Counted from the first letter of the stretch, positions 1 through 9,123 are shown. The stretch: 64,000 nt of DNA from Rhizobium sp. NXC24 (GCF_002944315.1 NZ_CP024311.1:1402501-1466500); one strand, 5' to 3'. Notes: generated by a model from the sequence alone, not told the origin. Numbers and translations are program-made.

Positions 1-718
1 GGCCCGCCGCTTCGAAGCGCACCGCTTTCTGCCGAAAGAACAGATCGAGCAGGGCATCCCGCTCATCAGGGGCCGCGATCACATAGTCGTAGCCGCCTTT
101 TTCATTGAGAATGCGGGTCTGATGTTTGAATTTCTTGCGCCGTCGCTTGGCATTGACCTGCTTCAGCGACGCTTCGAAAGTGCCGAGGAACGGCAATTGA
201 AAGGCATGGTTCTGGTTCTCGATAGCCGGCATCGAGGCGAGGGGGCTTTTGCGGCCGCGCCATTCCAGCGGCACGTTGCGCAGAACCATCAGGTCGGCCT
301 TGCCTCGCAATGCCTGCGCGATCTCTGCCTGCTGCGCTGCCGACAGGCCATTCTCCGCTGTTTCCAGAAATTCGCCGGAGAACAGGCCGGTATTGATGTT
401 GCTGTGACGCGCGCCGATGAATTCGGCACGGCGGATACCCTGGGTGCGGATGATTTCGAGCGGCAGGATAAAGGCGGTGCGGTCGTTGAAAGAGCCGTGG
501 ATGATTGCCAGCGGATACCCAAAGGTCTCGACCCAGGCGGCGCACCAATCGTAGCTCTGATGTAGCGAGGCAAGATCGTCTTGTTCCAGCGCCCGCCATT
601 CGGCCTCAAGCGGTGCCATGCTGTCGAAGACGTCGAGGCGCATGCCGTCGCCTATCGCAGCCGCAACGGGCATGGCTCCGATATCGAGCTTCTGCGTTTG
701 CATCTTCTGCGCCTGCAT
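1..718 (-). CDS. BcsL/CelD-type GNAT acetyltransferase, C-terminus beyond window
   Basis: An open minus-strand frame runs from an ATG at 718 off the left edge, so about 239 residues are visible and no stop is seen. A GGAGA lies about 9 nt before the ATG and supports this start. The visible part has the N-terminal half typical of the BcsL (Acetyltransf_6) family: an aromatic-rich stretch (YDWCAAWVETFG, about residues 56-67), then a basic segment KRRRKKFKHQTRILNEKGG near residue 190 that matches the conserved Arg/Lys-rich helix before the acyl-CoA fold. Family members acetylate polysaccharides or are linked to cellulose and exopolysaccharide synthesis; the substrate here is unknown. The adjacent genes are not polysaccharide genes, so context gives no help. 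Confidence 0.8.
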   Translation of the reverse strand, partial: MQAQKMQTQKLDIGAMPVAAAIGDGMRLDVFDSMAPLEAEWRALEQDDLASLHQSYDWCAAWVETFGYPLAIIHGSFNDRTAFILPLEIIRTQGIRRAEFIGARHSNINTGLFSGEFLETAENGLSAAQQAEIAQALRGKADLMVLRNVPLEWRGRKSPLASMPAIENQNHAFQLPFLGTFEASLKQVNAKRRRKKFKHQTRILNEKGGYDYVIAAPDERDALLDLFFRQKAVRFEAAG

Positions 719-863
719 TTGGGCGTCTCCAATCGGACGGCATTTGCACGCAGTCTTCAGCGCAGGCGACTTATTTTTGGTTTAAGGCGAGATGATCAGA
801 CAGGTTTCCCGTTGATCACGGTTATCCCTAAGTAAATCCGAAATCGCTTGAATAAGGTGGGGC

Positions 864-1073
864 CTATTGTGGACGAGGCCCGGCCATCCATTTGATGATG
901 CCCATCGCCGGTAGCACCCAGATGATGCCGCTGATGAGGAAATAGAGGAAATGTACCCAGCCGGGTTGGTCGCCAAGCGTGCGCACCGCCACGATCATCG
1001 CCACGATCGCATAGATGACGACCAGCAGAACGAGCAGGATCATGCCGATGAATTTGCGCAGGCGAAGGGGCAA
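864..1073 (-). CDS. DUF2842 small membrane protein
   Basis: A 69-residue protein with two predicted membrane helices: about residues 8-28 (MILLVLLVVIYAIVAMIVAV) and 38-60 (FLYFLISGIIWVLPAMGIIKWM). The C-terminal half matches the DUF2842 family of alphaproteobacteria, whose function is not known. The reading frame extends upstream, but the only start consistent with family length is a TTG at 1073, preceded by GGAGAG about 9 nt upstream. It is divergent from the heme A synthase gene, 112 bp away, and the two probably share the intervening promoter region. Confidence 0.8.
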   Translation of the reverse strand: MPLRLRKFIGMILLVLLVVIYAIVAMIVAVRTLGDQPGWVHFLYFLISGIIWVLPAMGIIKWMAGPRPQ

Positions 1074-1185
1074 GGTTGGTCTCTCCTCTCTCGACGGCGT
1101 GCCGCGACGGCATGCCGCAAAGTCTCGGGACTTGTTTTGCACGCCCCTATCAGGCAAATCAACAGCCGGATTGAAGGGAGATCCC

Positions 1186-2289
1186 ATGGTTGTCGCTAAT
1201 TTCACGTCGGAACAGGCCGTTTTGAACGAAGTGGCCCGCCAGGACCGCAATCGCCGCGCTATCCGCATCTGGCTTGCCTGTGTGCTTTTGGCGCTCTTTG
1301 CCCTGGTGCTCGTCGGCGGAGCGACGCGTTTGACCAATTCTGGCCTGTCGATCACCGAATGGCAGCCGATCCATGGTGTCATCCCGCCGCTCAATGCGCA
1401 GGAATGGCAGGAGGAATTCGACCTCTATAAACGCATCCCGCAGTTCGAGCAGTTGAACAAGGATATGACGGTCGATGAGTTCAAAGGCATCTTCTGGTGG
1501 GAATGGGCCCATCGGCTGCTCGCCCGCGCCATGGGTGTCATCTTCGGCCTGCCGTTGCTGTTCTTCGTTCTGACCGGCCGCGTTGAGCGCAAGCTATGGC
1601 TGCCGCTCGGTGGTATTTTCGTGCTCGGCGGCCTGCAGGGGGCGATTGGCTGGTGGATGGTCTCGTCCGGCCTCGAAGCGCGCACCGACGTCAGCCAGTA
1701 TCGCCTCGCCACTCATCTCGTTACCGCTTGCCTGATCTTTGCCGCCTGCATGTGGTTCATGCGCGCGCTGTCGCCGCATTCCAACGACCCGGCGCCGACG
1801 CGTTATTCGGCAAAGCTTGCCGGCCTCATCACCTTCATGGCGCTATTCCAGATCTATCTCGGCGCGCTGGTTGCCGGCCTCGACGCCGGTCTCTCCTATA
1901 ATACCTGGCCGCTGATGGATGGCGCTGTGGTGCCGGGCGGGCTGTTCGCGCAATCTCCGGGCTGGATCAATTTCTTCGAAAACCCGAAGATGGTGCAATA
2001 TGTCCACCGTCTCGGCGCCTATGCGCTTTTTACCGTGGTTGCCATCAACATGATCATCTCGCTGCTTGCTGCGGCGCAGACGACGCATGCCCGCCGTTCG
2101 GTCGTGCTGTTCGTTCTAGTGTTGATCCAGGCGATCCTCGGCATTTCGACGTTGCTCCTGCAGGTGCCGCTACACCTGGCATTGGCTCATCAGGCCGGCG
2201 CCCTCATCGTCTTCGGCTTTGCCATCGCCAATTGGCGCGGTTTCTATGGCGAATATCCGCATCAGACAGTCATCGCTGTGAGGAACTGA
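1186..2289 (+). CDS. ctaA: Heme A synthase (COX15/CtaA)
   Basis: A 367-residue polytopic inner-membrane protein that oxidises the heme O methyl group to make heme A for aa3-type cytochrome oxidase. The alphaproteobacterial COX15 features are present: GGATRLTNSGLSITEWQP near residue 43, FWWEWAHR near residue 104, and histidines at the helix ends (YVHRLGAY near 274, LALAHQAGAL near 330) that bind the hemes. An in-frame extension upstream to 1015 exists, but the ATG at 1186 with AAGGGAG just before it gives the usual family length. It is monocistronic here: the next gene converges on it 34 bp downstream. Confidence 0.95.
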   Translation: MVVANFTSEQAVLNEVARQDRNRRAIRIWLACVLLALFALVLVGGATRLTNSGLSITEWQPIHGVIPPLNAQEWQEEFDLYKRIPQFEQLNKDMTVDEFKGIFWWEWAHRLLARAMGVIFGLPLLFFVLTGRVERKLWLPLGGIFVLGGLQGAIGWWMVSSGLEARTDVSQYRLATHLVTACLIFAACMWFMRALSPHSNDPAPTRYSAKLAGLITFMALFQIYLGALVAGLDAGLSYNTWPLMDGAVVPGGLFAQSPGWINFFENPKMVQYVHRLGAYALFTVVAINMIISLLAAAQTTHARRSVVLFVLVLIQAILGISTLLLQVPLHLALAHQAGALIVFGFAIANWRGFYGEYPHQTVIAVRN

Positions 2290-2323
2290 GGCGGACAATC
2301 GCCTCGCTCCCGTTTCGCAAAAC

Positions 2324-3730
2324 TCAGCGCGATGCAATATTGCTGGGTGCCGACGACAGACGCGCCACCACTTGTATACGCTTGATTTCGCCGCGCTTGA
2401 AGGCAGCCAGGAAGCGGCTGTAATCCTTGAAGACCACGCAGCCATTCGATTCGCCACGGCCGCTTCTGAGCATGTACGTGTGAGCCAGCAAGCCGACGCG
2501 GCCATAGACGCGGGCGCCGTTTGCGGGCGTCAGGCGCAGCGCCTGCACGCCGTGGAACAGGCTTTCCCTATAGGTCAGGTTATAAGTTTCAGGCGGCGTC
2601 GGGCCGGTGTTTTTGCGGTCGACATAGCGAGGATTGTCGCGCATGTGGCCGAGGCCGGAATGCGCTTCGAGGCGTTCGCCGCTCGGCAGGTAGACGGTTC
2701 CGGCCGAAATATCGTAGATGGCGGTGCCGCCCCGCGGGGTAAGGGCGGCGAACGGGTTGAGGAACGGCCGCGACCGCTTCACCTCTTCTTCCGGCTTGGC
2801 ATAGGCCAACTCTTGCGTCGGCGACGTGTCAGCTTCGTCGGCAGCGTCCGAGGCGGTGGCCCTTGCAACAACATGGGCCGGGCGCGGCAGCGGCACGACG
2901 GAAGGTAAGTCCTCGACAGCCGACATGTCTTCCGCTTCCGCAAGATCGATGGTTCCGGCGTCCGATGATGCGCCATCTGTGGCGGGCACCAGGTCCGGAC
3001 GTGGCATCGGGATGATGTTGAAAGGCTGCGATGCAAGATCGCTGGAAGCCGTCGTCGCGAGGCTCTCCGCAACCGCGCGGTCGATCGTTCCGGCGGCCGA
3101 CGCCATCTCGGTGGGCGGTGCATCGCTTGCGGGCGCTGCGACCGGCAGACCGTCCTTGCCCGGATGATCCAGAGCAGCCGTATTTGGCCCTACGGCCTGG
3201 ATTGCGGGTTTGCCCAGCGCAACCTCGGCATCGCGCAGATGCACGACCGTTTCCGGCGAGGTCGGTGCGTCGTTCTTGGCAACGGCCGACGCGGTTTGAG
3301 CCCGTGCGAGATCTGAGGCCTGCTGCGATAGCGCGCTCGCCAATTGCTGCTTGATCAGTGCGCGCGCCAGGATCGCTTTGGAGTGTGCAATGGCTTCTCG
3401 CTTCTCGTCGGCGGACATACCTCCTACCCGTATTCTTCCGCCCATGGGCACGGTCTGACTGGCAAGGCGCGCCGCATGTGGGATGTTCCCCTGTGGCACG
3501 ATGAAGGCGGATGCTCTCGGCGTCAGCGAAGTCTCCGACGAAATATCGGCACCGGGCAGAGACAGAACCATCGATTGCGTGGTCATCAAAGTGGCGGCCA
3601 CCCATGCGAACACCACCACCGCGACGCCGGTGATGGCCGTACCCGGACTGATCCCTCGGGATTTTTTCCGGCGCAGAGCATACCCGGAACGGGAATTGAA
3701 GTTACCGAACGTCTCGGTCGCAAACGCCAT
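2324..3730 (-). CDS. DUF2778 (Tlde1-like) L,D-transpeptidase-fold protein
   Basis: About 468 residues from the ATG at 3730. Residues about 27-52 form one membrane anchor or uncleaved signal (ISPGTAITGVAVVVFAWVAA). Residues 60-310 are low-complexity Ala/Pro/Ser/Asp-rich linker with coiled-coil-like helix. The C-terminal 150 residues are a DUF2778 domain: HSGLGHMRDNP, the histidine in LLAHTYML, and SNGCVVFKDY with the presumed nucleophile near Cys431. This family includes the type VI effector Tlde1, which cuts or exchanges peptidoglycan crosslinks. No type VI genes or immunity partner are nearby, and the membrane anchor suggests a resident periplasmic wall enzyme instead. A longer form starting at 3838 is open but unlikely. 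Confidence 0.75.
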   Translation of the reverse strand: MAFATETFGNFNSRSGYALRRKKSRGISPGTAITGVAVVVFAWVAATLMTTQSMVLSLPGADISSETSLTPRASAFIVPQGNIPHAARLASQTVPMGGRIRVGGMSADEKREAIAHSKAILARALIKQQLASALSQQASDLARAQTASAVAKNDAPTSPETVVHLRDAEVALGKPAIQAVGPNTAALDHPGKDGLPVAAPASDAPPTEMASAAGTIDRAVAESLATTASSDLASQPFNIIPMPRPDLVPATDGASSDAGTIDLAEAEDMSAVEDLPSVVPLPRPAHVVARATASDAADEADTSPTQELAYAKPEEEVKRSRPFLNPFAALTPRGGTAIYDISAGTVYLPSGERLEAHSGLGHMRDNPRYVDRKNTGPTPPETYNLTYRESLFHGVQALRLTPANGARVYGRVGLLAHTYMLRSGRGESNGCVVFKDYSRFLAAFKRGEIKRIQVVARLSSAPSNIASR

Positions 3731-4180
3731 GATACTCGTTATCCAAACTACATACGCACCATGCCGGCTCACAAAAGTGCCTACGCCGGGACACAAAACC
3801 TGCGTCCGGTCGTGACATTGCCGACTGTCGGAAAGCATGCCGAATTATGGTAACCAATTCCTTTACGCCGACCCGATCTTGGAATTGTCTGTTGCCATGA
3901 CCGCGACTATTGCGGCGGCGAAAGCCCGAACAGGTGATCGGGGCTGATTTGTGGCGAGAGGCTAATAAAGTGCGTTCAAATATATCAGAAAGCCAACGAT
4001 CGGCCGGATCGACATCGCTGCGCATTGCAAATCGTTGCCGTCAGTGACCCGGGATGATTCCAAATGGCAGGCGCACCGAAGGTGACTTCAGTCTGGAATA
4101 GATCGAGCCCAGCCGATCGACCTGCATGAGGTGATTGGCTGGGGCTCTCTTAATTTTGGATGTTGATTAGGGTGGGAAGT
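3731..4180. other. 450-bp intergenic region without a convincing gene
   Basis: Lies between the 5' end of the DUF2778 gene and the 3' end of argC. It must hold the DUF2778 promoter, but I cannot assign -35/-10 boxes. Short frames on both strands lack Shine-Dalgarno sites and recognisable protein features. A small imperfect palindrome (CGATCGGCCGGATCG) lies near 3997-4011. Confidence 0.5.
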
Positions 4181-5113
4181 TCAGGCGCTCAGCATCAGGT
4201 CCATGTTCTGGACCGCAGCTCCCGAAGCACCCTTGCCGAGGTTGTCGAGCAGGGCGACGAGGTTGACCTGTGTGGTGCCTGGCGTGCCGAATACGAACAG
4301 CTTCATCGTATCCTGGCCGGCCAGTTCGATGGCGTTGACGCGCGGCAACGCGCGGCTCTCCGCCAGCGAGATGACCTGCACGATATCCTGACCGGCATAA
4401 TGGGCGGCCAGCGCAGCATGGATGCTTTCCAGCGTCGCGCCTTCAGCGAGATCGTCGAGATGCAACGGCACCTGCACGATCATGCCCTGCGGGAACTTGC
4501 CGACCGACGGCGAGAAGATCGGCGCGCGGTCAAGCAGGCCATGCGTCGTCATCTCCGGCACATGCTTGTGGGTCAGCGGCAGGCCATAGAGGAAGTGCGG
4601 TGCGGTGATCGCATCGGGATGATCGGCATTTTCCATCTGCGCGATCATCTGCTTGCCGCCGCCGGTATAGCCGGAAACGGCATTGATGGTGACGGGATAG
4701 CCGTCGGGCAGGATGCCGGCAGCACGCAGCGGCCGGATGAGGCCGATGGCGCCGGTCGGATAGCAGCCGGGGTTGGCGACGAAACGGGCGGCCTTGATCT
4801 TGTCGCCCTGATCCTTGTCCATTTCGGCAAAACCATAGGCCCAGCCGGGATTGACGCGATGGGCGGTGGAGGTGTCGATGACGCGGACATTGTTGTTGGC
4901 CGAAACCATCTTCACCGCTTCCTTCGACGCATCGTCGGGCAGGCAGAGAATGGCGATATCGGCGTTGTTCAGCATGTCTTCGCGCATCGCGGCATTGCGC
5001 CGCTCGGCTTCCGGAATAGACAGAAGCTCGACATCGCGGCGGTCGGCCATGCGCGTGCGGATCTGCAAGCCCGTGGTTCCGTGTTCGCCGTCGATGAAGA
5101 TTTTCGGTGCCAT
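4181..5113 (-). CDS. argC: N-acetyl-gamma-glutamyl-phosphate reductase, short (class 2) form
   Basis: A 310-residue NADPH-dependent enzyme for the third step of arginine/ornithine synthesis. The N-terminal Rossmann segment [18 protein letters not shown], the active-site [12 protein letters not shown] (Cys117) and [10 protein letters not shown] are intact. At about 310 residues with an HGTTG start it belongs to the shorter ArgC group common in alphaproteobacteria, as opposed to the roughly 350-residue group. speB lies 83 bp upstream on the same strand, so argC may be cotranscribed with it, linking arginine synthesis and agmatine use. Confidence 0.96.
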   Translation of the reverse strand: MAPKIFIDGEHGTTGLQIRTRMADRRDVELLSIPEAERRNAAMREDMLNNADIAILCLPDDASKEAVKMVSANNNVRVIDTSTAHRVNPGWAYGFAEMDKDQGDKIKAARFVANPGCYPTGAIGLIRPLRAAGILPDGYPVTINAVSGYTGGGKQMIAQMENADHPDAITAPHFLYGLPLTHKHVPEMTTHGLLDRAPIFSPSVGKFPQGMIVQVPLHLDDLAEGATLESIHAALAAHYAGQDIVQVISLAESRALPRVNAIELAGQDTMKLFVFGTPGTTQVNLVALLDNLGKGASGAAVQNMDLMLSA

Positions 5114-5196
5114 TTTAATCCTGCTCTTTCAATAGGTTCAGAGTGTTTCCGGACTCAGTTTGCCATGGAGTTGATTCAAAATGATAACAGTCGCGG

Positions 5197-6150
5197 TCAG
5201 CGGCTGATCGCACGCCTTTCGGCGTGGAGACCGAGCATATACATCGCCACCGTTGCTCCGGCAATGGCAGTGATGTCGGCATGGTCATAGGCAGGGGAGA
5301 CTTCGACGACATCGGCGCCCCTGATGTCGAGCTGACGCAGGCGCTGCAGTACCGAGAGGATTTTCGCACTCGACGGACCACCAGCGACCGGTGTGCCTGT
5401 GCCGGGCGCATAGGCCGGATCGAGGCAGTCTATATCGAAGGTCAGGTAGACGGGCGCGCCTTTGGTATGGGAGATGATCGCCGACGCGATATCGGCAGCG
5501 CTCATATCCTCGGCTTCATGGCCGTAGAGAACCCGAATGCCATAATCCTCCGGCGCATGCGTGCGGATGCCGATCTGGATGGACCGGTCGGCATCGATCA
5601 AGCCGTCACGGGCAGCGCGTGCGACGAAGGAGCCGTGGTCGATGCGCTTGCCGTCGTCGAACCACGTGTCCTGATGCGCATCGAACTGCACCAGCGCCAA
5701 GGGGCCATGTTTGGCTGCGTGCGCCTTCAGCAAAGGCCAGGTGACGAAATGGTCGCCGCCGAGCGTCAGCAAAAATGCGCCGCTATCGAGGATCGTGTTG
5801 GCCTGCCGCTCGATCGCCGCCGGCGTCTCCTGGTGGTTGCCGTAGTCGAGCAGGCAATCGCCGTAATCGATGACGGCCATTTCGGCGAAGAGGTCGCGAT
5901 GGAAAGGATATTGCGGATCATTGTCGAAGATTGCCGACGCGCGACGGATCGCCTGCGGCCCGAAACGCGTTCCGGGGCGGTTGGATGTGGCCGCATCGAA
6001 GGGAATGCCCCAGACGACGGCGTCGACGCCCTCAAGCGACTTGGTGAATCGCCGGCGCATGAAGGAGAGCGCGCCCGCAAAAGTCGGATCGCTGGCCGCC
6101 GACGTCAGGCTGGTGGCTGAAAAGGCGTGATCGATCGACGTGCTCGGCAT
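5197..6150 (-). CDS. speB: Agmatinase (ureohydrolase family)
   Basis: A 317-residue ureohydrolase; agmatinases hydrolyse agmatine to putrescine and urea. The binuclear manganese motifs are all present: GGDH (131-134), DAHQD (157-161) and DIDCLDP (239-245). The family includes arginases, guanidinobutyrases and formiminoglutamases, so the exact guanidino substrate is inferred from overall similarity. It is upstream of argC on the same strand. Confidence 0.87.
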   Translation of the reverse strand: MPSTSIDHAFSATSLTSAASDPTFAGALSFMRRRFTKSLEGVDAVVWGIPFDAATSNRPGTRFGPQAIRRASAIFDNDPQYPFHRDLFAEMAVIDYGDCLLDYGNHQETPAAIERQANTILDSGAFLLTLGGDHFVTWPLLKAHAAKHGPLALVQFDAHQDTWFDDGKRIDHGSFVARAARDGLIDADRSIQIGIRTHAPEDYGIRVLYGHEAEDMSAADIASAIISHTKGAPVYLTFDIDCLDPAYAPGTGTPVAGGPSSAKILSVLQRLRQLDIRGADVVEVSPAYDHADITAIAGATVAMYMLGLHAERRAISR

Positions 6151-6252
6151 GGGATTCTCCTTGCGTGGAAACTAGGCCCGGGTCGTGATGTGCCTTCGGC
6201 TGACTCGAGTTAGGAGACATCGGCGCTAATTGCAAGCAGGCGGCTTTCCCAG

Positions 6253-6525
6253 CTACTGCTTTGCGCGTGCAGTGCATTGATACGCCTTTTTCACGCATGC
6301 GATTTGCGGCGTGGAGCATTCGGCCTTTCCGTTGGCAACGGTGCAGATCGAACATTGATCGGTAAATTGCTGACAGTCCGGATTGGCTTGCAGGAAATCC
6401 CGCATGCTTTCCATGGGTACCGGCGTTGCCTCGATCGTCGTTACGGTATCCGCTGAAAAAGCCGCGGTTGCGCAGAGAACCGCAAGCGCCAGCGAAGAGA
6501 TCAAGCTTAGCCCGTCAGATCTCAT
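6253..6525 (-). CDS. Small secreted cysteine-rich protein
   Basis: 90 residues beginning with a clear Sec signal peptide (SLISSLALAVLCATAAFSA, probable cleavage near residue 25). The mature part is about 65 residues with six cysteines (C50, C57, C60, C69, C75, C83 approximately), suggesting a disulfide-stabilised periplasmic protein. The start at 6525 has GGGGACGGAA directly upstream. I do not recognise a family. It is a single gene between speB and the rpsI terminator, all on the minus strand. Confidence 0.7.
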   Translation of the reverse strand: MRSDGLSLISSLALAVLCATAAFSADTVTTIEATPVPMESMRDFLQANPDCQQFTDQCSICTVANGKAECSTPQIACVKKAYQCTARAKQ

Positions 6526-6660
6526 TTCCGTCCCCGTACGGTTCCTGTCCCGCTCCTCTATAATCGATCATACGATCAGGAAGCAAAAAAGCGCTAACCC
6601 ATCCTGACATTGCCGGGCTGGCTGAACGACCGGAAGACCTAAGCCGGGACGGCACATCAC

Positions 6661-6692
6661 ATAAACAAAAAGGCCGGGCGAACCCGGCCTTT
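6661..6692 (-). terminator. Rho-independent terminator of rplM-rpsI
   Basis: Read on the minus strand, AAAGGCCGGG-TTCG-CCCGGCCTTT forms a perfect 10-bp stem (6669-6678 with 6683-6692) closed by a UUCG loop and followed by TTGTTTAT. It lies 26 bp after the rpsI stop. Confidence 0.92.
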
Positions 6693-6717
6693 CCAAAATC
6701 CGATCTCGGATAAGCGA

Positions 6718-7185
6718 TTAACGCTTGGAGAACTGGAACGAACGACGTGCCTTGGCACGGCCGTACTTCTTGCGTTCGACGACGCGGCTGTCGCGGGTCA
6801 GGAAGCCGCCCTTCTTCAGGACCGAGCGCAGGCCCGGTTCGAAGTAGGTGAGCGCCTTGGACAGGCCGTGGCGAACGGCACCGGCCTGGCCGGAAAGACC
6901 GCCGCCGGCAACGGTTGCAACGATGTCGAACTGGCCATCACGGGCAGCTGCGACGATCGGCTGACGCAGGATCATCTGCAGAACCGGACGGGCGAAATAA
7001 GCCGTGTAGTCCTTGCCGTTGACGATGATCTTGCCGGAGCCGGCCTTGACCCAAACGCGGGCGACGGCGTCCTTGCGCTTGCCGGTCGCGTAGGAACGGC
7101 CAAGCGAGTCAACCTTGCGGACGTGAACCGGAGCAGCAGCTTCCGATGCCGTGCCGAGATCCTTCAGGGAAGAGAGATCAGCCAT
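6718..7185 (-). CDS. rpsI: 30S ribosomal protein S9 (uS9)
   Basis: 155 residues. The S9 core is complete: [38 protein letters not shown] and the basic C-terminal tail ending SKR that reaches the P-site tRNA. The N-terminal ~30-residue extension is usual in alphaproteobacteria. It is 2 bp downstream of rplM, a conserved two-gene operon, and is followed by a strong terminator. Confidence 0.98.
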   Translation of the reverse strand: MADLSSLKDLGTASEAAAPVHVRKVDSLGRSYATGKRKDAVARVWVKAGSGKIIVNGKDYTAYFARPVLQMILRQPIVAAARDGQFDIVATVAGGGLSGQAGAVRHGLSKALTYFEPGLRSVLKKGGFLTRDSRVVERKKYGRAKARRSFQFSKR

Positions 7186-7187
7186 TA

Positions 7188-7652
7188 TCAGGCGCTCCTT
7201 ACGTTCTTCTTGTTCAGCTTGGCCACGTCGAGAACGACCGGCTGCTGGGCTTCATGGGGATGGTTGGAGCCGGCGTAGACGCGCAGGTTCTTCATCTGGC
7301 GACGGCCGAGCGGGCCGCGCGGAACCATGCGTTCGACAGCCTTCTCGAGAACGCGCTCCGGGAAGCGGCCTTCGATGATCTGGCGAGCGGTGCGCTCCTT
7401 GATGCCGCCGGCGTAACCGGTGTGCCAGTAGTAAACCTTGTCTTCGTACTTCTTGCCGGTGAAGACGACCTTGTCGGCATTGATGACGATGACGTTGTCG
7501 CCGTCGTCGACGTGCGGCGTGAAGGTAGCCTTATGCTTGCCACGCAGACGCATTGCGATGAGAGAAGCGAGACGGCCAACGACGAGCCCTTCGGCGTCGA
7601 TGAGAACCCACTTCTTCTCCACCTCTGCAGGCTTCTGGGAGAAGGTTGCCAT
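7188..7652 (-). CDS. rplM: 50S ribosomal protein L13 (uL13)
   Basis: 154 residues from the ATG at 7652 ([15 protein letters not shown]); a frame extension to 7691 exists but gives a non-homologous N-terminus. The L13 hallmarks [37 protein letters not shown] and [18 protein letters not shown] are intact. First gene of rplM-rpsI, transcribed from the promoter at 7775-7803 with a leader of about 115 nt. Confidence 0.98.
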   Translation of the reverse strand: MATFSQKPAEVEKKWVLIDAEGLVVGRLASLIAMRLRGKHKATFTPHVDDGDNVIVINADKVVFTGKKYEDKVYYWHTGYAGGIKERTARQIIEGRFPERVLEKAVERMVPRGPLGRRQMKNLRVYAGSNHPHEAQQPVVLDVAKLNKKNVRSA

Positions 7653-7730
7653 GTTGAATACTCTCTTTTGGGACCCTGGACCCGAAGGCATCAGGGCGTT
7701 TCTTGTTGCTTGGTTTGGCGAGCGAAACGC

Positions 7731-7772
7731 GCGCCAAAAAGAAAGCAGCCCGGAAAGGCTGCGATCTGGCGC
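7731..7772 (-). promoter_or_regulatory. Terminator-like hairpin in the rplM leader
   Basis: On the minus strand an inner stem GCAGCC-TTTCCG-GGCTGC (7745-7762) is followed at once by TTTCTTTTT, the form of an intrinsic terminator. An outer GCGCC/GGCGC pair (7768-7772 with 7731-7735) encloses the whole. It lies at the predicted 5' end of the rplM mRNA, about 80 nt before the start codon, so it could act as an attenuator or as a 5' stability element. The regulator is unknown. Confidence 0.6.
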
Positions 7773-7774
7773 GG

Positions 7775-7803
7775 CTTATAAAGGGAATAGCTGTTGAGGT
7801 CAA
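7775..7803 (-). promoter_or_regulatory. Sigma-70 type promoter of rplM-rpsI
   Basis: On the minus strand TTGACC (7798-7803), a 17-nt spacer and TATAAG (7775-7780). Boxes are 5/6 matches each with ideal spacing. The start site would be near 7768, putting the leader hairpin at the mRNA 5' end. Confidence 0.8.
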
Positions 7804-7890
7804 TAAGACAGGATTTGGCTGTCTGAAAAATTCGTGAACAGAATCAATATGTTAAATATACGGTATTTCAATACCCCATATTTCTCATCT

Positions 7891-8727
7891 TTAGGCCAGC
7901 CTTAGAACCAACACGCCGCCTGCAATAATCGCACCGGCGACATAACGCCAGATGCTCGATCGCTCCTTCAGGATGACCACCGAAATCACCAGTGCAAATA
8001 GGATCGATGTCTCGCGTAGCGCCGCCACCATGGCGACGGGCGCCTTGGTCATCGCCCACAATGCCAGGCCATAGGACGTCAGCGAACCGCCGCCGCCGAT
8101 CAGGCCGCGCCACCAATTGTAGCGGACATGGGCGGCGACAACGGAAAAGCCGCGCTGCGAGATTGCCCAGGCAAACAGTAGCACCGGCGGCAGGAGCGAC
8201 ATCCACAGCGTATAGGATATGGAATTGCCGGAAAGGCGTGCGCCGATACCATCGACATAGGTATAGGTGGCGATGACCACCGCGTTCGACAAAGCAAGGA
8301 CGATGGCCTGCCGGCCGCCCTTCCGGGCTTCGAAGGCAAGCGTCAATATTCCGGCGCAGATCGTCATCGTACCGAGCAGAGCACCGCTGGACAGCGTCTC
8401 CCGAAGGATGAAGCCGCTGGTCGCAACGATGATCAGCGGCGCCACCCCGCGCATCAGCGGATAGACGAGACCGATGTCGCCGGCGCGGTAGGCCGCGGCT
8501 ACCAACTGAAAATAAGCAAATTGCAGGATCGCCGAGGCGCCGATGAAGGGCCAGGCGGCCGAAGCCGGCAACGGCAGAAACGGCAGAAAGGGCAGGGCAG
8601 TGACCGCGCCGCCTGCTGCAACCATCGCGGCATCCAGGGACTTCTCCGTTCCCGCCTTGATGATTGCGTTCCACGTTGCGTGCAGCAGGGCGCCGAAGAG
8701 GACGAGAGCGATAACGTCAGCGGACAC
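7891..8727 (-). CDS. EamA/DMT-family permease
   Basis: 278 residues with about ten hydrophobic helices arranged as two five-helix repeats, the EamA (drug/metabolite transporter) layout. The start is a GTG at 8727 with GAGG 5 nt upstream. The second-half motif LILKERSSIWRYVAGAIIAGGVLVLRL is typical for the family. Substrates are diverse (amino acids, sugars, nucleotides) and cannot be read from sequence. It is upstream of the rplM promoter on the same strand, but the genes are not obviously cotranscribed. Confidence 0.87.
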   Translation of the reverse strand: MSADVIALVLFGALLHATWNAIIKAGTEKSLDAAMVAAGGAVTALPFLPFLPLPASAAWPFIGASAILQFAYFQLVAAAYRAGDIGLVYPLMRGVAPLIIVATSGFILRETLSSGALLGTMTICAGILTLAFEARKGGRQAIVLALSNAVVIATYTYVDGIGARLSGNSISYTLWMSLLPPVLLFAWAISQRGFSVVAAHVRYNWWRGLIGGGGSLTSYGLALWAMTKAPVAMVAALRETSILFALVISVVILKERSSIWRYVAGAIIAGGVLVLRLA

Positions 8728-8808
8728 GGAGACCTCGAATTGCGCGGCAACGGGCGAGAGTTTGATGATTTGTGGGTATACGGGATGCCATTGACGCTCA
8801 ATACTCCA

Positions 8809-8853
8809 AAAGCAACAACATGTGTGGGTTTACATGCTTCTGGCTGTTGCTTT
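8809..8853. repeat. Inverted repeat with nested stem
   Basis: AAAGCAACA (8809-8817) pairs perfectly with TGTTGCTTT (8845-8853), with an inner CATGT/ACATG stem (8819-8823 with 8832-8836). On the minus strand the outer stem is followed by TTTTGG, a weak terminator-like tail. It is about 80 bp upstream of the DMT permease start. Confidence 0.6.
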
Positions 8854-8998
8854 CCTCAATAAATCCATAGAAAAGTGCGGTTGAGCGTTCGCTATTTGTT
8901 CTATTTATTCGCGCAACCATGAGGTGTTTCTAATTTACAGGGGAATGAAGAGAGAACAAAAATTGCATGCCGGGTGAACGCATTGTCTGGGGTTATTC

Positions 8999-9032
8999 CG
9001 ATAACATCCAAAGCGCTATGAGGATGTTATCG
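8999..9032. repeat. Perfect 11-bp inverted repeat
   Basis: CGATAACATCC (8999-9009) and GGATGTTATCG (9022-9032) are perfect inverse copies around a 12-nt centre. No T-tract follows on either side, so it looks like an operator or an RNA stem more than a terminator. Confidence 0.7.
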
Positions 9033-9102
9033 TGCTATCATGATTAAGGAACGGAACGTTTTGGGGAGTAACCAAATTGCGGCCGCGGGGCAAAACTGCA
9101 CC

Positions 9103-9123
9103 GCATCGCGATCAACGCGATGC
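9103..9123 (-). terminator. Hairpin downstream of the 9191-9520 gene
   Basis: GCATCGCG and CGCGATGC flank a 5-nt loop; on the minus strand the stem is followed after six bases by TTTT. It lies 68 bp past the stop codon. The T-run is short and displaced, so termination is uncertain. Confidence 0.45.

Noticed and set aside
2288..2305. GAGGCG/CGCCTC hairpin at the end of ctaA
   Set aside because: Six-bp stem overlapping the stop codon without a following T-run on either strand; too weak to call a terminator.
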